Shown piece after piece: positions 24,561 through 36,999 of a DNA stretch of 64,000 bases. A program made the translations under genes and the position numbers. The stretch comes from Luidia sarsii. Lineage: Eukaryota; Echinodermata; Asteroidea; Paxillosida; Luidiidae. Within the stretch, counting starts at the first letter, position 1. Each line of letters starts with the position of its first letter. Below the pieces are notes generated by a model. The model did not search any database. It worked only from the letters and a program-made list of their open reading frames with translations, and had not been told where the DNA came from. The DNA lies in assembly GCA_949987565.1 (NCBI GenBank), contig OX465112.1, positions 12,230,536 to 12,294,535 on the forward strand, written 5' to 3'.

Positions 24561-26505
24561 CCTCTCTGAAGGTAAGGGATTAATCCCCCCCCCAATAAAA
24601 TGTTCACACCCTTGAAGTTAACAAATGGGTAATTTCATTCACACAAGCAAGTGGAATATTGTGGAGCTGATCTCACGATATAGAATTACAGATTGTCACT
24701 ATTGTTAAACAGTATATCCACTAATTTGTCACCAAGTTTCAATGTATTACATATACATGTAAGAGAGATTGAGAATCACAAGCCAGGTGACTATGAAAAC
24801 TCCACAAAGCCCTCTACCATGAAACAAAAAAGGATATCACAGATGGAACAAAAAAAAGCTTGCAACACCAAATACTCCACACGTTTACTTTTTCTCAAGC
24901 ACTCCTCTTTTTCAGGTCTTTTGAAAGTCGTATCTTCGGGAGGCTGCATTTCAACACCGTAATCATGTGAATCGCTGTCTCATTTACAAATGCAGGGGGG
25001 GGGGGAGGGTTATGTACTTGTAAAGGACTGAGAGAGAGTATCTAGCCAGGGACTGGGACACTTTTGATATCAAATTCAGGGCCTGTTGCAGGGGATGTCC
25101 ATAAATGGGTTCAGGTTTCCACGGAGGGGAGTTTATGTGCAGAGAGACTGAGCCCACAGCTCCCTGACTTTGTGATAGCGCACTGCTTCTGAAGGGCTTC
25201 ATGTGTGTGTCTGTGTGTGTGTGTGTGCCTCTCGTTCTCAGTCCCCCCCCCCCCACTAAGCCCACCCATCTCCATCCCTTCCTTTCCCCGCCTCGCAATC
25301 TCCACCATCCCAGCATCCATGGCTTCAGCCCGTGCGTGTAAGTGGATAAGGCACAGTGCCGTAGGGCAGAATATCGCGTTTGGAGATGTTGGGCATACCG
25401 GGATCGGCTGGGGAAATGGAGAGAACTAACACGCAGTCATAATGCAGCCCTCCTCCCTCCCGCCTGGCCCACAACAGTGTCCACTCAGTAAATTTGAGGG
25501 ACTGATGGCGGGGTTCATGTATAAAACTGGCACAGGGCTTGAGTTTGAATCTTTCGGCCAATCTCTGAGTACTGATCTGATTGGTCAGGAGAATCATGCC
25601 AGTTGAAAAAGAGAACTCTCTCGTGCAATCACTCTACATGTTCACATACAGGTACCCAGGTAATATGCACATTGCATAGTACAGTACAATGTACATGTAT
25701 GTGCATGTAAAAGTAAAATTTCAGGAAATATAACACAGTCATCATGGTACATGTACATAACGTACATCATACATGTATAGTGTACATGTACTTTTTGGTT
25801 CAGGTAGGGCTGCGGTTAAATGGTTCTGCACTTTAAGTCCTGTTATTTCAGGCTTTTAATAGATACATTGTAAACTACGTACATGTGGATCAATGGTTTA
25901 GTGACACTGACACCATTCCTTTCCTTTCTGACTGTTTGTACTCTATTCGGTTTCTTTAGTTTCTCAGACACAGCCATGTCTCTGGGGTCCTGTGAGACCG
26001 GCCTACCCTAGACCTAAGTCTTAAATAAAAAAACATTTCGGTGACACCGTGCAAACTATCCCTCTTGTGGGTGACTGTACCGGTACATGTACATGTACAG
26101 CTCTTGAAACAGCCAGCAACTCAATATTTACAGTGTCTTTCACCTGAAGACTAACTGGATACTTGAATCAGGAAGATACATGTACACAGCACTGTACATC
26201 AACACAAATCTGGGACACCTTCCTTTGAAAGAAAACGAAAGGTGTACACACTACAGTACACAGTCCAATGAGTGCATGTACAGTACTGTACACCTGTACA
26301 TGTGTAGACTGTAGTAGTAGTACATGTACATCACTTGACCACTATTCTTACATTTTTACATGTAACTGCGTTCAGACAGGGATCACTTTTACACATCCCA
26401 TCAATTGTGGATTACTTACAACACAAGATTGTGCGATGGCACAACGCTACCAATCACGACACAATGGATTCAAGCCAGTGTATTCCAATGGACCGTAAAA
26501 AAAAA

Positions 26506-26692
26506 CGCAGTGGCTGTTGTTACGGCAGTCATCCGTGTGGTTCCCTGACTTGATTGTATTTCGTCAGCATTGCAGGCTGGTTGAACCAGTCTATTAGCTG
26601 ATAGTCTGGTTCCAATCTTGAGCTAAACATCCTGACAAATACTGTGAAGTCAGGGAGCCACACGGACGAATGCCGTAACAACAGCCACTGCG
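26506..26692. mobile_element. Foldback MITE with about 60-bp inverted ends
   Basis: 187 bp. CGCAGTGGCTGTTGTTACGG at the left and its reverse complement CCGTAACAACAGCCACTGCG at the right are perfect over the first 20 bases, and similarity continues for about 60 bp. A-runs flank both sides. Confidence 0.75.
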
Positions 26693-27451
26693 AAAAAAAA
26701 ACAATCCCAGAATTGTTCCTGCAATTGAGTGTTCATAACATTTCCCTGTGCAGGGACTGGGGACAGAGGGTTTCCCAACCCTGCTGCTTCTAAAGGAGTG
26801 ATCCTACACAAATGAATTCATCCAACTGGCTTTCCAAAAACCAATTCCCTACGTCCCGGCTTCAAAAAGTATTCTTCAGAGTATTTGTGTTTAGTGTTTA
26901 CACAGCCGTGTCTGCTGTCCTTTTCAAGAAATTCTATCCGGTCTCCCAAAATTTGCAAAGACCACCTTGCAAAATGCAGCTGCAAAAGAATTAGCAGCAC
27001 AATTTTTTTATTTAACTTTTTGCCCTTTCTCATTCATGAATACCATTTTGACTGCTCTGTACACTGTGTACCGTAAACCCCTTAATTTTCATTTTGCCTG
27101 CACTGGTACATGCACCATGCACTCACCACAGTAAAACCACACACAAACAAAATCTTCATTTGCACAATGAAAGATATCTGGAGCAACTGTCTAACTTAGT
27201 GTGCAGGTTGATCAGTCAAGGTTTTGGAAGTGGGTGAGTCAGTGTTTGTGTGACAACACACCAAGGTCTCGGCTATTCTCTGACCGGATGGAAGGCCCAT
27301 TGACCAACTGACCTACAGTGTGTATGTATGTTGTTGTCAATCCCATTCATTCAATAATACAGCAATGTAATTCAAAGAGGTTTTGCCATTTCTCCTCGAC
27401 GCAAACATCATGCTACATGTACACAATACAGCAATGTGTCTGAGGCTATTC

Positions 27452-27537
27452 CCCCCCCCCCGCCCTTTTTCTCTGTCTCTCTTGTCTCTGTCACTGTTTT
27501 TTCTGCATCTCCCTCTCTCAGCTGTCTCCCTCCCGCC

Positions 27538-27570
<33 letters not shown>

Positions 27571-27717
27571 CCCTCCCCCTCCCTTTCTCTCTCCCTCCCT
27601 TTCTCTCCCCCTCCCTCTCCCCCCCCCTCTCTCTCTCTCTCTTCCCCTCCCTCCCCCTCCCTCCCCCTCTCTCCCTCCCTCTCCCTCCCTCTCCCTCTCT
27701 CTCCCTCTCTCTCCACG
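27452..27717. repeat. Polypyrimidine tract with (CT)n
   Basis: C-run, then TCTCTG words, (CT)n at about 27544-27570, and CCCTCCCTCTCC blocks. Sharp edges at CCCCCCCCCCG and CCACGAAC. Confidence 0.9.
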
Positions 27718-27949
27718 AACTATTGAACGTTGGTCAACAACACTTGAATGGTCACAAACAGGCCACTTGGCAAGGTCACACAATGGTCACTCGCCGTTTA
27801 GTCAGAAGAGTACACAGTCAGGCACAACGCATGGCCGACAAATAACGCAGTCAAGGAATGGCCTATGATGCATGTCCGTGACAGATTTTCCTCTGCCTCC
27901 AAACCCAGCCCCCCCCCCCCCCACTGTCATGTTGCCGCACACCGGTACA

Positions 27950-30400
27950 AACTTTTGGACAGCAACAATAGACCAGGCTGGGGTTAACTTAATTGACAAG
28001 AATTGGGAGAGCTTACAGTGATGCACATTAGAGTGGCTCTGAAAAGCTTCCAGCCTTTAGATGATCTTTTATATACCTGATGGTATGATGTTGTCTCCCC
28101 GTCCATATCCCCCTTTTTTCTTCTTCTCCAACTTTGGTTACAAACTGACGCATCCATGAATGACACAAAATGTCAATTTGCCAGCTGACTATAGGCATCA
28201 ATCACAAACGCATTGTACTCTCCTCAGATCGTATTTTTCAAACAAAATGCATTTTTTCCCCTCTTCTCTCTCTCTATTTCGCTTTTGAAGACTTGAATGG
28301 AAGAGAAGTCCATCTGTGTATTTCCATGGACGGATTATGTTACGGCTGTACCACAAGTGCGTACATCGCTTTAGGACTTTGAGGGAGGGGAAAAAACAGC
28401 GAAGAAAGACCAGGTTCATTCGGAGGCTGGTCACACTACCATCCAATCACTCTTGAATGTACCTCTAGTGGCAATATCCTGTTACAATTTCTCAGTGTTT
28501 TTATAGAGCAGGCCTGGTCTATTCATATCTCTGCCTAAATAAGTCAACTCAGTGTGCCAGCTTGATGCAACAGACTTCCCATGCACTCATGTGCAGCATT
28601 CGCCTTCCCTGCATTAGTGTAAACTCAGTGGTGTACACAAACTTGAAACTACACATGTACACTAGTATCTTTCTCCGCTTCCCCGGTTCCATTTTCTTTC
28701 AGAAAATACATTCTCTTGGCAGGGCTTTTTCGGACCAAATAGCAAATGTAATGTTTAATCAAAGTCAAACATGTACACATGTACATGCATACGTGCATTC
28801 TACAAATAACTGGTCATTCGTGTGATATACATGTATAATATCATGTATTTAAAATGTATTCATCAGGTTAATGTTTTTAACGTGTTTCCCAAAATCATCA
28901 ACATGCAGCCTGCGCTCAGTGCTGATTATCCCAAAGATTCACCAAGTAAGAAAAAACTTGTATTCATGGGACTTGAGACTGCCAAACGAGATAGTGTACT
29001 GCATTAAATATGTACAGTTCATGTACACTACCGGTACAGGTACTGTAAGTACATGTAGATACCCCTTGCTAGGTAGATTTCAGCCAAAATTTGTTTCAAT
29101 CCACCAGGAAACAATCCCTGTATTCCATGTACTGTACATGTATGTACATTGTAAGCCACTCACTCATAAAAGTCTGGAGATGTACAGTAGTCCATTGCAC
29201 ACATTATACGTGGGATCAACATTAGCAAAAACACACTAATAAACAGATTGGGTCTTCAAATAAAAACGGTGTTGTACCCTTGAAGGCCATGGAGGTCTTT
29301 GCTGGTCAAATGTTCACAGTCATTGATTGATTAAATTGATTGATTGAGTGATTCCCCCAGGTGTGAAGATTTGATTGACCTCAGTTTTTGATCATATATT
29401 TGACTGATTACATCAAAATGTTCACAAACATGTTCATGACCATACATTCGTGAAAGTTAAGATACTGTACTACACAGTACATGTACATGCAAAGAAAATA
29501 GTCATTGTGGGATTCTTGCCCCTCTGCACAGGCTGTACAAGTATTAGATGGTTAAAAATGTAATCTTTGGTGTTTATTATATAAACATCAACCCTTTGAT
29601 CCAATCTGCAAATGATACCAATGTTCAACAATACCTTACAAAAGGTAATCTCCTGCTTATTATGCAATTACTGATAACCACAACCCATCTTCCACTCCTG
29701 CTAGCATTTAAAGGTCAGTTTTTCCCCTGCCGCATTACTCCAAGGGGAAAATGATGAAATTAAAAGCAGACTGTATGAACAAATGAAGTGCTTGCAATGA
29801 CAGCAACGATACACCTGTCCCAACTCTCAACTAGCACATGGAAGAATACCGGTACACTATGCATAAGAACCTGAACTCAATGGCTGGGGTACCGGTATGC
29901 CGTCTGCCGGGTATTAAAACCAGATGCCAGACAAGCACAACTTGTTTAACCTCAAACCAAGCCCAAGTCTTTGTCAGTATTCACCTGCTCACATCAAATT
30001 TACCATCCTTCATCCCTTTCCCCTCTTCCCCCCTCAAAAAACCCCCCCAACAACACAAGGAACGCAGCATCACCAAGCTTTTCCCACTCAAAATCAATAA
30101 AATGTTAATGGGGCAACTCCAAGGTCTAACTACAATTGTACAACAATCACTGCTCTAACTGCAGCATCCAAAAAGGCAAACTGGTGGTTCATATAGCCTT
30201 ATAGGCCTATAAAGCACCAACAGGGAGTTCATCTCAAATGCAGATAATAACAAAAATCCAGACAGAATATCTCCGTTAAATTTTTGCAAACCAAGGGTGG
30301 ATTGGGACTTTCTCCTTTCTCAGCAGGGTCTTCCGGGCTTTTCCATTAAGTGCTAAGAATCCCAGGTGGCAGTCTTGGATCTGCGGTTCCACACCCACAG
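27950..30400. other. Non-coding, nothing recognised
   Basis: Short ACATGT runs and a TTGATTGATT stretch at 29320-29350. No supported exon on either strand. Confidence 0.5.
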
Positions 30401-30419
30401 TACAGTCATACGTACTACA

Positions 30420-30626
30420 GTGTAAATTGGAACATACAATGTAGCACTACACACATGTATTACAAACGCCGATATACCGAGCATTCGGCTATAATGAACA
30501 TCCCTTTGGCTCCCGGTTTTGTGTACAAAATATGTGGCCGCAACTGCTATAACGAACGACCGCTATAGGCCCTACCGAACAATTTTCAAGGATCCCAGGA
30601 TGTTCGTTATAGCGACGTTCCACTGA
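30420..30626. mobile_element. Decayed pogo/Tigger-like MITE
   Basis: The right end reads, on the minus strand, CAGTGGAACGTCGCTATAAC followed by GAACATCC, the end type I associate with pogo/Tigger elements. Inside are further TATAACGAACGACC and GGCTATAATGAACATCCC words. The left end is not clear. Confidence 0.45.
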
Positions 30627-31061
30627 AGATCCATTTTACCCCGATATCGTCCACTGCCATATTGCAAATTGTTCAGGATTCGTATAGGGCCTATATGCAT
30701 CTACCCGGTAGGACCATCATATAACAAGTCGGCCTGTACACCAAAAAATAGGCACAATTTCACACTATCTCGGCATCGTTTAGATTTTTCATCAAAACTC
30801 ATAACTCATAATCAACTGCAAGACTAAGATGTGATGCATGGCAGTGCCGTGCAATCTATCTCAGCTAGGGCAGGCTATCCATCATTCCTGGTGAAACCAA
30901 CCACAGTTACTGACACAGATATATGTACAAACGCAAGACATGCAATCAGCCTCAAGCATGTAAAAAAGAAAAAGAGCCTGGCCTGAGAAATTCAACTTCA
31001 GTACCAATGTACCAGCTACACAGTATACATGTAATCTTATCACAAACTCAATGTTATCTAT

Positions 31062-31547
31062 AGGGCCGTTCCCACTACGAAAATAATTGCGAATTGAATC
31101 GCGATTCAAAAAAAACGTTTTTTTGGTCGTGTTCACACAGGCCAAATAATCACGTCACAAATAAACGCGAGCCGATTGAGGTTAGCATGTGGTCGCGCTG
31201 CGCAAGCGGGAATGGCGGGACTCGCTGAAGAACGTAAACAAACCCTATGCTGCACTTCCTGGCAGTAAGATGCTGGCAGGAAATGCCATGCTTGCGCAAT
31301 GCATCGTGGGCTTAAAAAAAAACGGTGCGATTTGACCGGAGCGTTCCCACACACATTGCGTCGCAAATAAACACGAACATTTGAAAAAGTCCCACTCTTA
31401 GTGGAGTCCGAAACGCAATTCAAACCCCACTAATGATCGCGTTTATTGTGTCCCCCCCACACAAAAAGAGTTGAGTTCGAATCGCGATTCAAATCGAGAT
31501 CCAAATAATCATGTTTATTTGGTGTAGTGGGAACTGGGAACAGCCCT
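31062..31547. mobile_element. Harbinger-like MITE, long copy
   Basis: 486 bp starting AGGGCCGTTCCCACTACG and ending in GTAGTGGGAAC, a 7-bp insertion and AGCCCT, flanked by TAT on both sides. It has a unique middle (GCGCAAGCGGGAATGGCG, GCAATGCATCGTGGGC) shared with the 20948 copy. The short copy at 33627 is a deletion derivative lacking this middle. Confidence 0.75.
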
Positions 31548-31779
31548 TATGTTTCTTATAATCAATACACGTACTGTGGTACTGGGGGAATCAAGCACAT
31601 TTCCACACCATGGGGAGTGTGGACATAGTTGTTAAAAAAAAGCATGACCTGAGGCTGAAGTCAACAAAGTTTGTACACAGTTGTTTCAAGTTGTTTTTTC
31701 TGGGGAAGGGGTAAATTTCAAATGTAAAGTTCATTCCACACTTAGATTGGATTTCTCACTTCTTTTGGATCTGTCCCTT

Positions 31780-31794
31780 CCTCCCTCTGTCTCT

Positions 31795-31882
<88 letters not shown>
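31780..31882. repeat. (CT)n microsatellite
   Basis: About 42 uninterrupted CT units from 31797, flanked by pyrimidine-rich sequence. Confidence 0.95.
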
Positions 31883-31884
<2 letters not shown>

Positions 31885-33064
31885 CTCTCCCTGCTTTGTA
31901 ACAGACAAACAGACATGTAAGTAACCCATTCCCAGAGGGAAATCAAGTTCTGTCATTGTGGTAATCACAGCTAGGACAGTCCTTGATTCTCTGTGAGCCA
32001 CAGTCTGACCCAGCCTGCCATCTAATTCAATATATCAAGCCAGGCTACAGTGGCAGTGGTGATCCCTTGTTTTGGCAGGAGCTGTGCAGTGCAAACCAAG
32101 ACCACGATGATTTGGTTTCAGGGGAATGGAGGGGAGGGGGTTGAGGTGGAGGTGGAAAAGGTGGGGAAGACTCTGCAGAGGCCTGTGTCAATGTTGATTA
32201 CCTGGACCATGCACGAACCATGTGTGCATGTCCTTAAAGTGCTCCAAACAGAATTGGGGTGTACTCTACTGCATGCCCAAATAAATAAATCAAGGAGTCA
32301 AAACTAGTTTAGTTCTAACGCAGCCATTATGCAAATGACTGCTGAAACAGCGTCTGCATCAAATGTTGGCAATGTCACAATCTCCTGACGACGACAGACA
32401 GAGCATGCATATTTTGTTTTTTTCCCGAAATGCTGAGCCCCTGCCCCATCCACCCATTATTCTCAGAACCACACAAACCCACACAGAAGAGATTGTCTCA
32501 ATGTGGGTCAATTGCAAACCATTCTTGACTACAGCTGACAAGTTGTTACTGGGTGTCCAAAATCAAAATGAGAGCATCCAACTCCAAGTGACAACTCCAC
32601 AATCCTGAAGCTATAAAACAATGGCATTCTGACTGACCTCCACTCATAAATTATCCATCATCGCCTGGATAAACTGAGCTCCACTTGTGCCCTGTAAATA
32701 CTGCTATATATTCTTCTATTAGTTAAACAGAATAGTTACTGGCAGTGTTAAAATCAATACACCAATAGATACGGCTAGAAAATTGCTACCTCAGGTCCAA
32801 TGGACCCTAGCACTCCTTGAATCGATGTTTGTTTTTCCTGAAATGCCAGCGCTACTGCGATTAAAGATAACACCCCCCCCCCCCCCGAAAAAAAAACACA
32901 GCAAATTTTAAGCAGCATTCAAGATAATGTATGCATTCTCGAAATCAAAATACATTGCGTGGTACTGGTAGCCTCTACATTTTGGGTGGGTCATAGGGAC
33001 AATGGCCCATTGTGCAGTATGCTGGCTCTGCTGGCTTTTATACCCCAGTACAGTGCTGGGTAAT

Positions 33065-33397
33065 TGCCTGACAAAATTTTAAAGATAAAATTCCTGGCGG
33101 GGTCAGACATGGGTCTGCCATTCTTTTCCACAGCTTGCAGCTCATCAAAAATGAGAACTCAATGGCAGGACAGGCCTAACTTGTTCATAATTATAATGTA
33201 CATGTACATGTAGCAGTGCCTTGTTTGCAGAGCAGCACACAGATCTTTGCCTGACAAAATTTTAAAGATAAAATTCCTGGCGGGGTCAGACATGGGTCTG
33301 CCATTCTTTTCCAAAGCTTGCAGCTCATCAAAAATGAGAACTCAACGGCAGAACGGGGCCTAACTTGTTCATATAATGTAGCAGTGCCTTGTTTGCA
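33065..33397. repeat. 183-bp tandem duplication
   Basis: TGCCTGACAAAATTTTAAAG begins at 33065 and again at 33248. The two units stay closely similar through CTTGCAGCTCATCAAAAATG and CAGTGCCTTGTTTGCA, differing by a few substitutions and by the ACATGT insert present only in the first. Confidence 0.85.
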
Positions 33398-33626
33398 TTC
33401 AGCAGTGCAGAGTAGCAGACAATGACCAAGGCTCCCAGACAAGATTGCAGGCACAATTACTGTGCGACAGACCGTAAAGAAAGGGAGCCTGGGCATAGCC
33501 AGCATAGGTTTGGTTGAAAAGAGAGAGAAAGAGTGAGACTGTAGTCAGGCGGAAAATGGGGCAGGGGTTAAAAACTCACACTTTTCTGTAGTTTTGACAG
33601 GTACATCTACATTGTACATACACACT

Positions 33627-33791
33627 AGGGCCGTTCCCACTACACCAAATAAACGCGATTATTTGGATCGCGATTTGGATCGCGATTTGAATCGCGATTC
33701 AAACTCCACTCTTTTTGCGTGTGGGGGACACAATAAACGCTATTATTAGTGGGATTTGAATCGCAATTATTTTCGTAGTGGGAACGGCCCT
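33627..33791. mobile_element. MITE with 3-bp target duplication (Harbinger-like), compact copy
   Basis: 165 bp with inverted ends AGGGCCGTTCCCACTAC and GTAGTGGGAACGGCCCT, flanked by ACT on both sides. The interior is a set of inverted repeats built from GAATCGCGATTC-type words. A 3-bp duplication and GGGCC-type ends fit PIF/Harbinger non-autonomous elements. Confidence 0.75.
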
Positions 33792-34689
33792 ACTGTATAC
33801 ATGTGTATTTTTCTCCAGGTCTGTTCAACTCTGCTGACAATTTTTTTTTGCCAAATTGATTTGATGTATATATGCAGGGGCATCAACATGTCTGTAGGGC
33901 ACAGTGAACAATGCACATTCACATTACTAAGGTAAACGATTTATCGATGTGCACATTCATTTCAAGAAAAAAGTGGAAGTAAAACGTGTGCATGTATTGA
34001 GAGAGCAATAGCTACTGTAATGTAGTTTGGCTGACCTGCTTACATACATGTACATGTACATGTAGCTGACAAGATGTAAGCAAAATAAACCTTGAATCAA
34101 AGGGCTTTAAACAATTTGCACGCTCACCTGGCAACATGGGTCGCCAATGCCAAGGACTATTGATAATTGATATTCACTGCCTCGTTTGACATATGTCAAG
34201 GTGCCAATGACATTCGCCTCAAGATGTGGTTTGGGTCCTCCAGTTGCGAAAAAGATTCTGCTAGGATTTAAATGCCAGCCTCTCTTACTTTTTTAAAGAT
34301 ATGTGTACATGTAGGTTACACCATTTGCAACTACCGGTAGGACAAAGATTCAAATCCGGGTTTTACTTTTGGCTCAACCTGCCAACCACATCATTAGAAA
34401 AAAGTGGAAATAAAATCAAACTTTCTTTCCGCGGACAAATGTTGAAGATCCATACAAAATTCTTCTTTTTCAAAATCGGCAGCTTTCCATGCACAACATA
34501 TTCCCAGAATTTCTGATGCTTTGACTTGCTCCCTGATGAGGTATTTTTAAAATTAGGTATACAACAGAAATTGGGCATTATTGGTATACACTCCACATTT
34601 GTACTGTACTGTACTGTACATGTACTGTACATGTACATGTACATGTATACGATGGCTACATGTAACTCAACGTATGTACACGTGTAGCC

Positions 34690-34772
34690 TACATGGTGTT
34701 TTGTGCATCACTCATCATCTTGCGATTAAAATACAAAACGTATGACGAATTTGATGAAATCAACCACAGGTC
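34690..34772. repeat. Dispersed repeat (TGTGCATCRCTCA family), copy 2
   Basis: TTTTGTGCATCACTCATCAT, CTTGCGATTAAAATAC, GAATTTGATGAAATCAACC. It follows an ACATGT cluster. Confidence 0.55.
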
Positions 34773-34856
34773 ACACATATTTTGAAATTTCTGCAAGAGC
34801 TGTATAATAAAAGTTGGATCCCAGCAAACTAGAATGATATCTTATCAAAAATTAGG

Positions 34857-35160
34857 ACCTGATGTTTCAATACTAGCAGGAACTTTCAGAAAGGCAGAAT
34901 GAAGAGGACAAAACCAAATAGGAAGGGAAGAGCAATAGGGTGTAACAGAAAAAGGACAAAGGGAATAACTGGTTGGGTGAGATCCAAGGGAAGGAGGGGG
35001 GTAGAGATTAGGGAACATCAAAGGGAAAGAGGGAAAGAGAGAAGTGGGGAGTGAGCACAAAAGAAGGATTAGTGTTAAACATGCAAGGTGTTAATCACTC
35101 CCCTCCACCCTCCTGGATGTTGAGGCCATGTGGTTGTATTGTCCAAAGACATTCATCTGG
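34857..35160 (-). mobile_element. Penelope-like element 3' end, copy 2 (minus)
   Basis: Read on the minus strand from 35160: a frame with DECLWTIQPHGLNIQEGGGE and a stop (35095-35097), homologous to the protein end at 2829-2903. Then comes a purine-rich plus strand (a pyrimidine-rich 3' UTR on the minus strand), and at 34857-34896 the hammerhead-like tail (CTTTCTGAAAGTTCCTGC, then TAGTATTGAAACATCAGG). It shows independently that protein end, UTR and tail belong to one element. Confidence 0.65.
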
Positions 35161-35171
35161 CTCAGTCAAAT

Positions 35172-35605
35172 GGGCTACATTCAGACAGCGTTAGTTAAAA
35201 CCAATTGAGTTAAAATTTCTTCTAACCACAGGGGGGCAAGTAGTAAATTTAAATCTTCGTGTGTTCATACAGCGTACTACTGTATGTACAGCAAGCAGTT
35301 AAAACAGGTTCGGTTTTATTTTCGGTAGTAAAAGGTCAATGCACTGTGCGGTCTTCCGCTCAAAGCATAAAGCGCACTACACAGTACACACACACATCGC
35401 TCATTATTATGTGTTACGAAAACCGGATGTTAAAAGGCGATTGTGTCCAATCAGCGTTTTAGCAGTTAACTGAATCGGTTTTAGCGCTAAACCGTCCTCT
35501 CAAGCAGTTTTAAATGTGCGGCGGTTTTAGCGGCGAGTTTTAAATTTAATACGGTGTTAGAGCATTTAGACACACCGATCAGGTTAAAACGGTAGTTTTA
35601 GCGAA
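35172..35605. repeat. MITE-like stretch rich in TTTTAGCGG / GTTAAAAC words
   Basis: It starts ACATTCAGACAGCGTTAG and ends GATCAGGTTAAAACGG then TAGTTTTAGCG. Words such as GTTAAAAC and GGTTTTAGCG recur in both orientations. It looks like a mobile element, but its borders and target duplication cannot be fixed. Confidence 0.35.
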
Positions 35606-36225
35606 TTTACCAGTACACATGTATGTGCCCAAATGTACCCAAAGACAGCATCGCTACGATGACCAACTGATTCTATGCCTGCAGTACAGTGCACTCTAGA
35701 TATAATGTACTGGCAATTCCTGGCCATCAAAAAATTGAAAACTTTGAAAATGAAAACAGCCACTGGGAAAAACAAAATTGTGAAGAGCCTTTTGACGGGT
35801 TGCCCATCCGCAGAATTCAAGGCTAATCAGTTTGTGTGGTGAAACACTTTGCTCTAGTCTATATGATGTACACACTGTAGGCCTACCCATCTTTCGAGGA
35901 GCAGACAGATTTATTGACATTGAAGGGTAAGGAAGGGTTGTGGGGGAGGGGAGTAGAAGGGGAAGAGGGCGTAAATTTAACTGACGCGCAATTGTCAAAA
36001 AAGCGAAAATGACAACACTCTTTACGAAAACGAGGAGTGTGGACGGAAGATGTTTCGTGTGTGCAAACTCATGCATCGGCCTAGACGCGATAACGTAGTA
36101 TGACAACACATCAATATCTTCGTAGACGCCTTTAGTATGATCAATGTTGAGGTCTCCCCTTCCTGTTGTGTCCATACCCCATGCTCTTCTGCACAACAAT
36201 TGACTTGTGTGTCACCACAAACACT

Positions 36226-36812
36226 AGGGAGAGGTAAAGACAGGAGTGGGGAAGAGGGAGGGGAGGAGATGAGGGAGGGGAGGACAGGGGGGAGGGGAGG
36301 GGAGGGGAGGAGAGGAGGGAGGGGAGGGGAAAAAAAGAGGGAGGGGAGGAGAGGAGGGTGGGGAGGGGAAGAAAAGAGGGAGGGGAGGAGAGGAGGAGGG
36401 AGGGGAAGAAAAGAGGGAGGGGAGGAGAGGAGGGAAGGGAGGGGAGGAGGGAGGAGAGGAGGGGAGGGAGAGGACAGGAGGGAGGGGAGAGGAGGGAGGG
36501 GAGGAGAGGAGGGAGGAGAGGAGGGAGGGGAGGGGAGGGGAGGAGGGAGGGGAGGAGAGGAGGGAGGGGAGGAGAGGAGGGAGGGGAGGAGAGGAGGGAG
36601 GGGAGGAGAGGAGGGAGGGGAGGAGAGGAGGGAGGGGAGAGGAGGGAGGGGAGAGGAGGGAGGGGAGGAGAAGAGAGGAGGGAGGGGAGAGGAGGGAGGG
36701 AGGAGAAGAGAGGAGGAAGGGGAGGAGAGGAGGGAGGAGAGGAGGGTGGGAAGGGGAGGAGAGGAGGGAGGGGAGGGGAGGGGAAGAGAGGAGGGAGGGG
36801 AGGAGAAGGATA
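36226..36812. repeat. Polypurine GGGAGGAGA tract
   Basis: About 590 bp of plus-strand purines with 14-19-bp sub-repeats (GGAGGGAGGGGAGGAGA-like), particularly regular at 36530-36650. The 241- and 277-codon frames across it are low-complexity artefacts. Confidence 0.9.
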
Positions 36813-36999
36813 AGAGGGGTTGGCGACTGGCGAGACTGGTTGCTTTGGTAATCAAATGGTAGTGCTAATGAGTCAGCCAGCTAGGGGTGAAGTGACTGAC
36901 CACAGTGCAGTGATCTCACCTCAGGCTGTAATGTCCTGCACACCAGATTAGCCATTAGTAACCATGCTATTTCACTTCACCCCCGACCGCCATGTTTTC

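Noticed and set aside
27337..27868. Frames of 148 and 161 codons
   Set aside because: CT/GA simple sequence; no codon bias or domain.
36022..36862. Frames of 277 and 241 codons across the polypurine tract
   Set aside because: They consist only of Ser/Pro/Leu or Gly/Arg/Glu from a GGGAGGA simple repeat; no gene signal.
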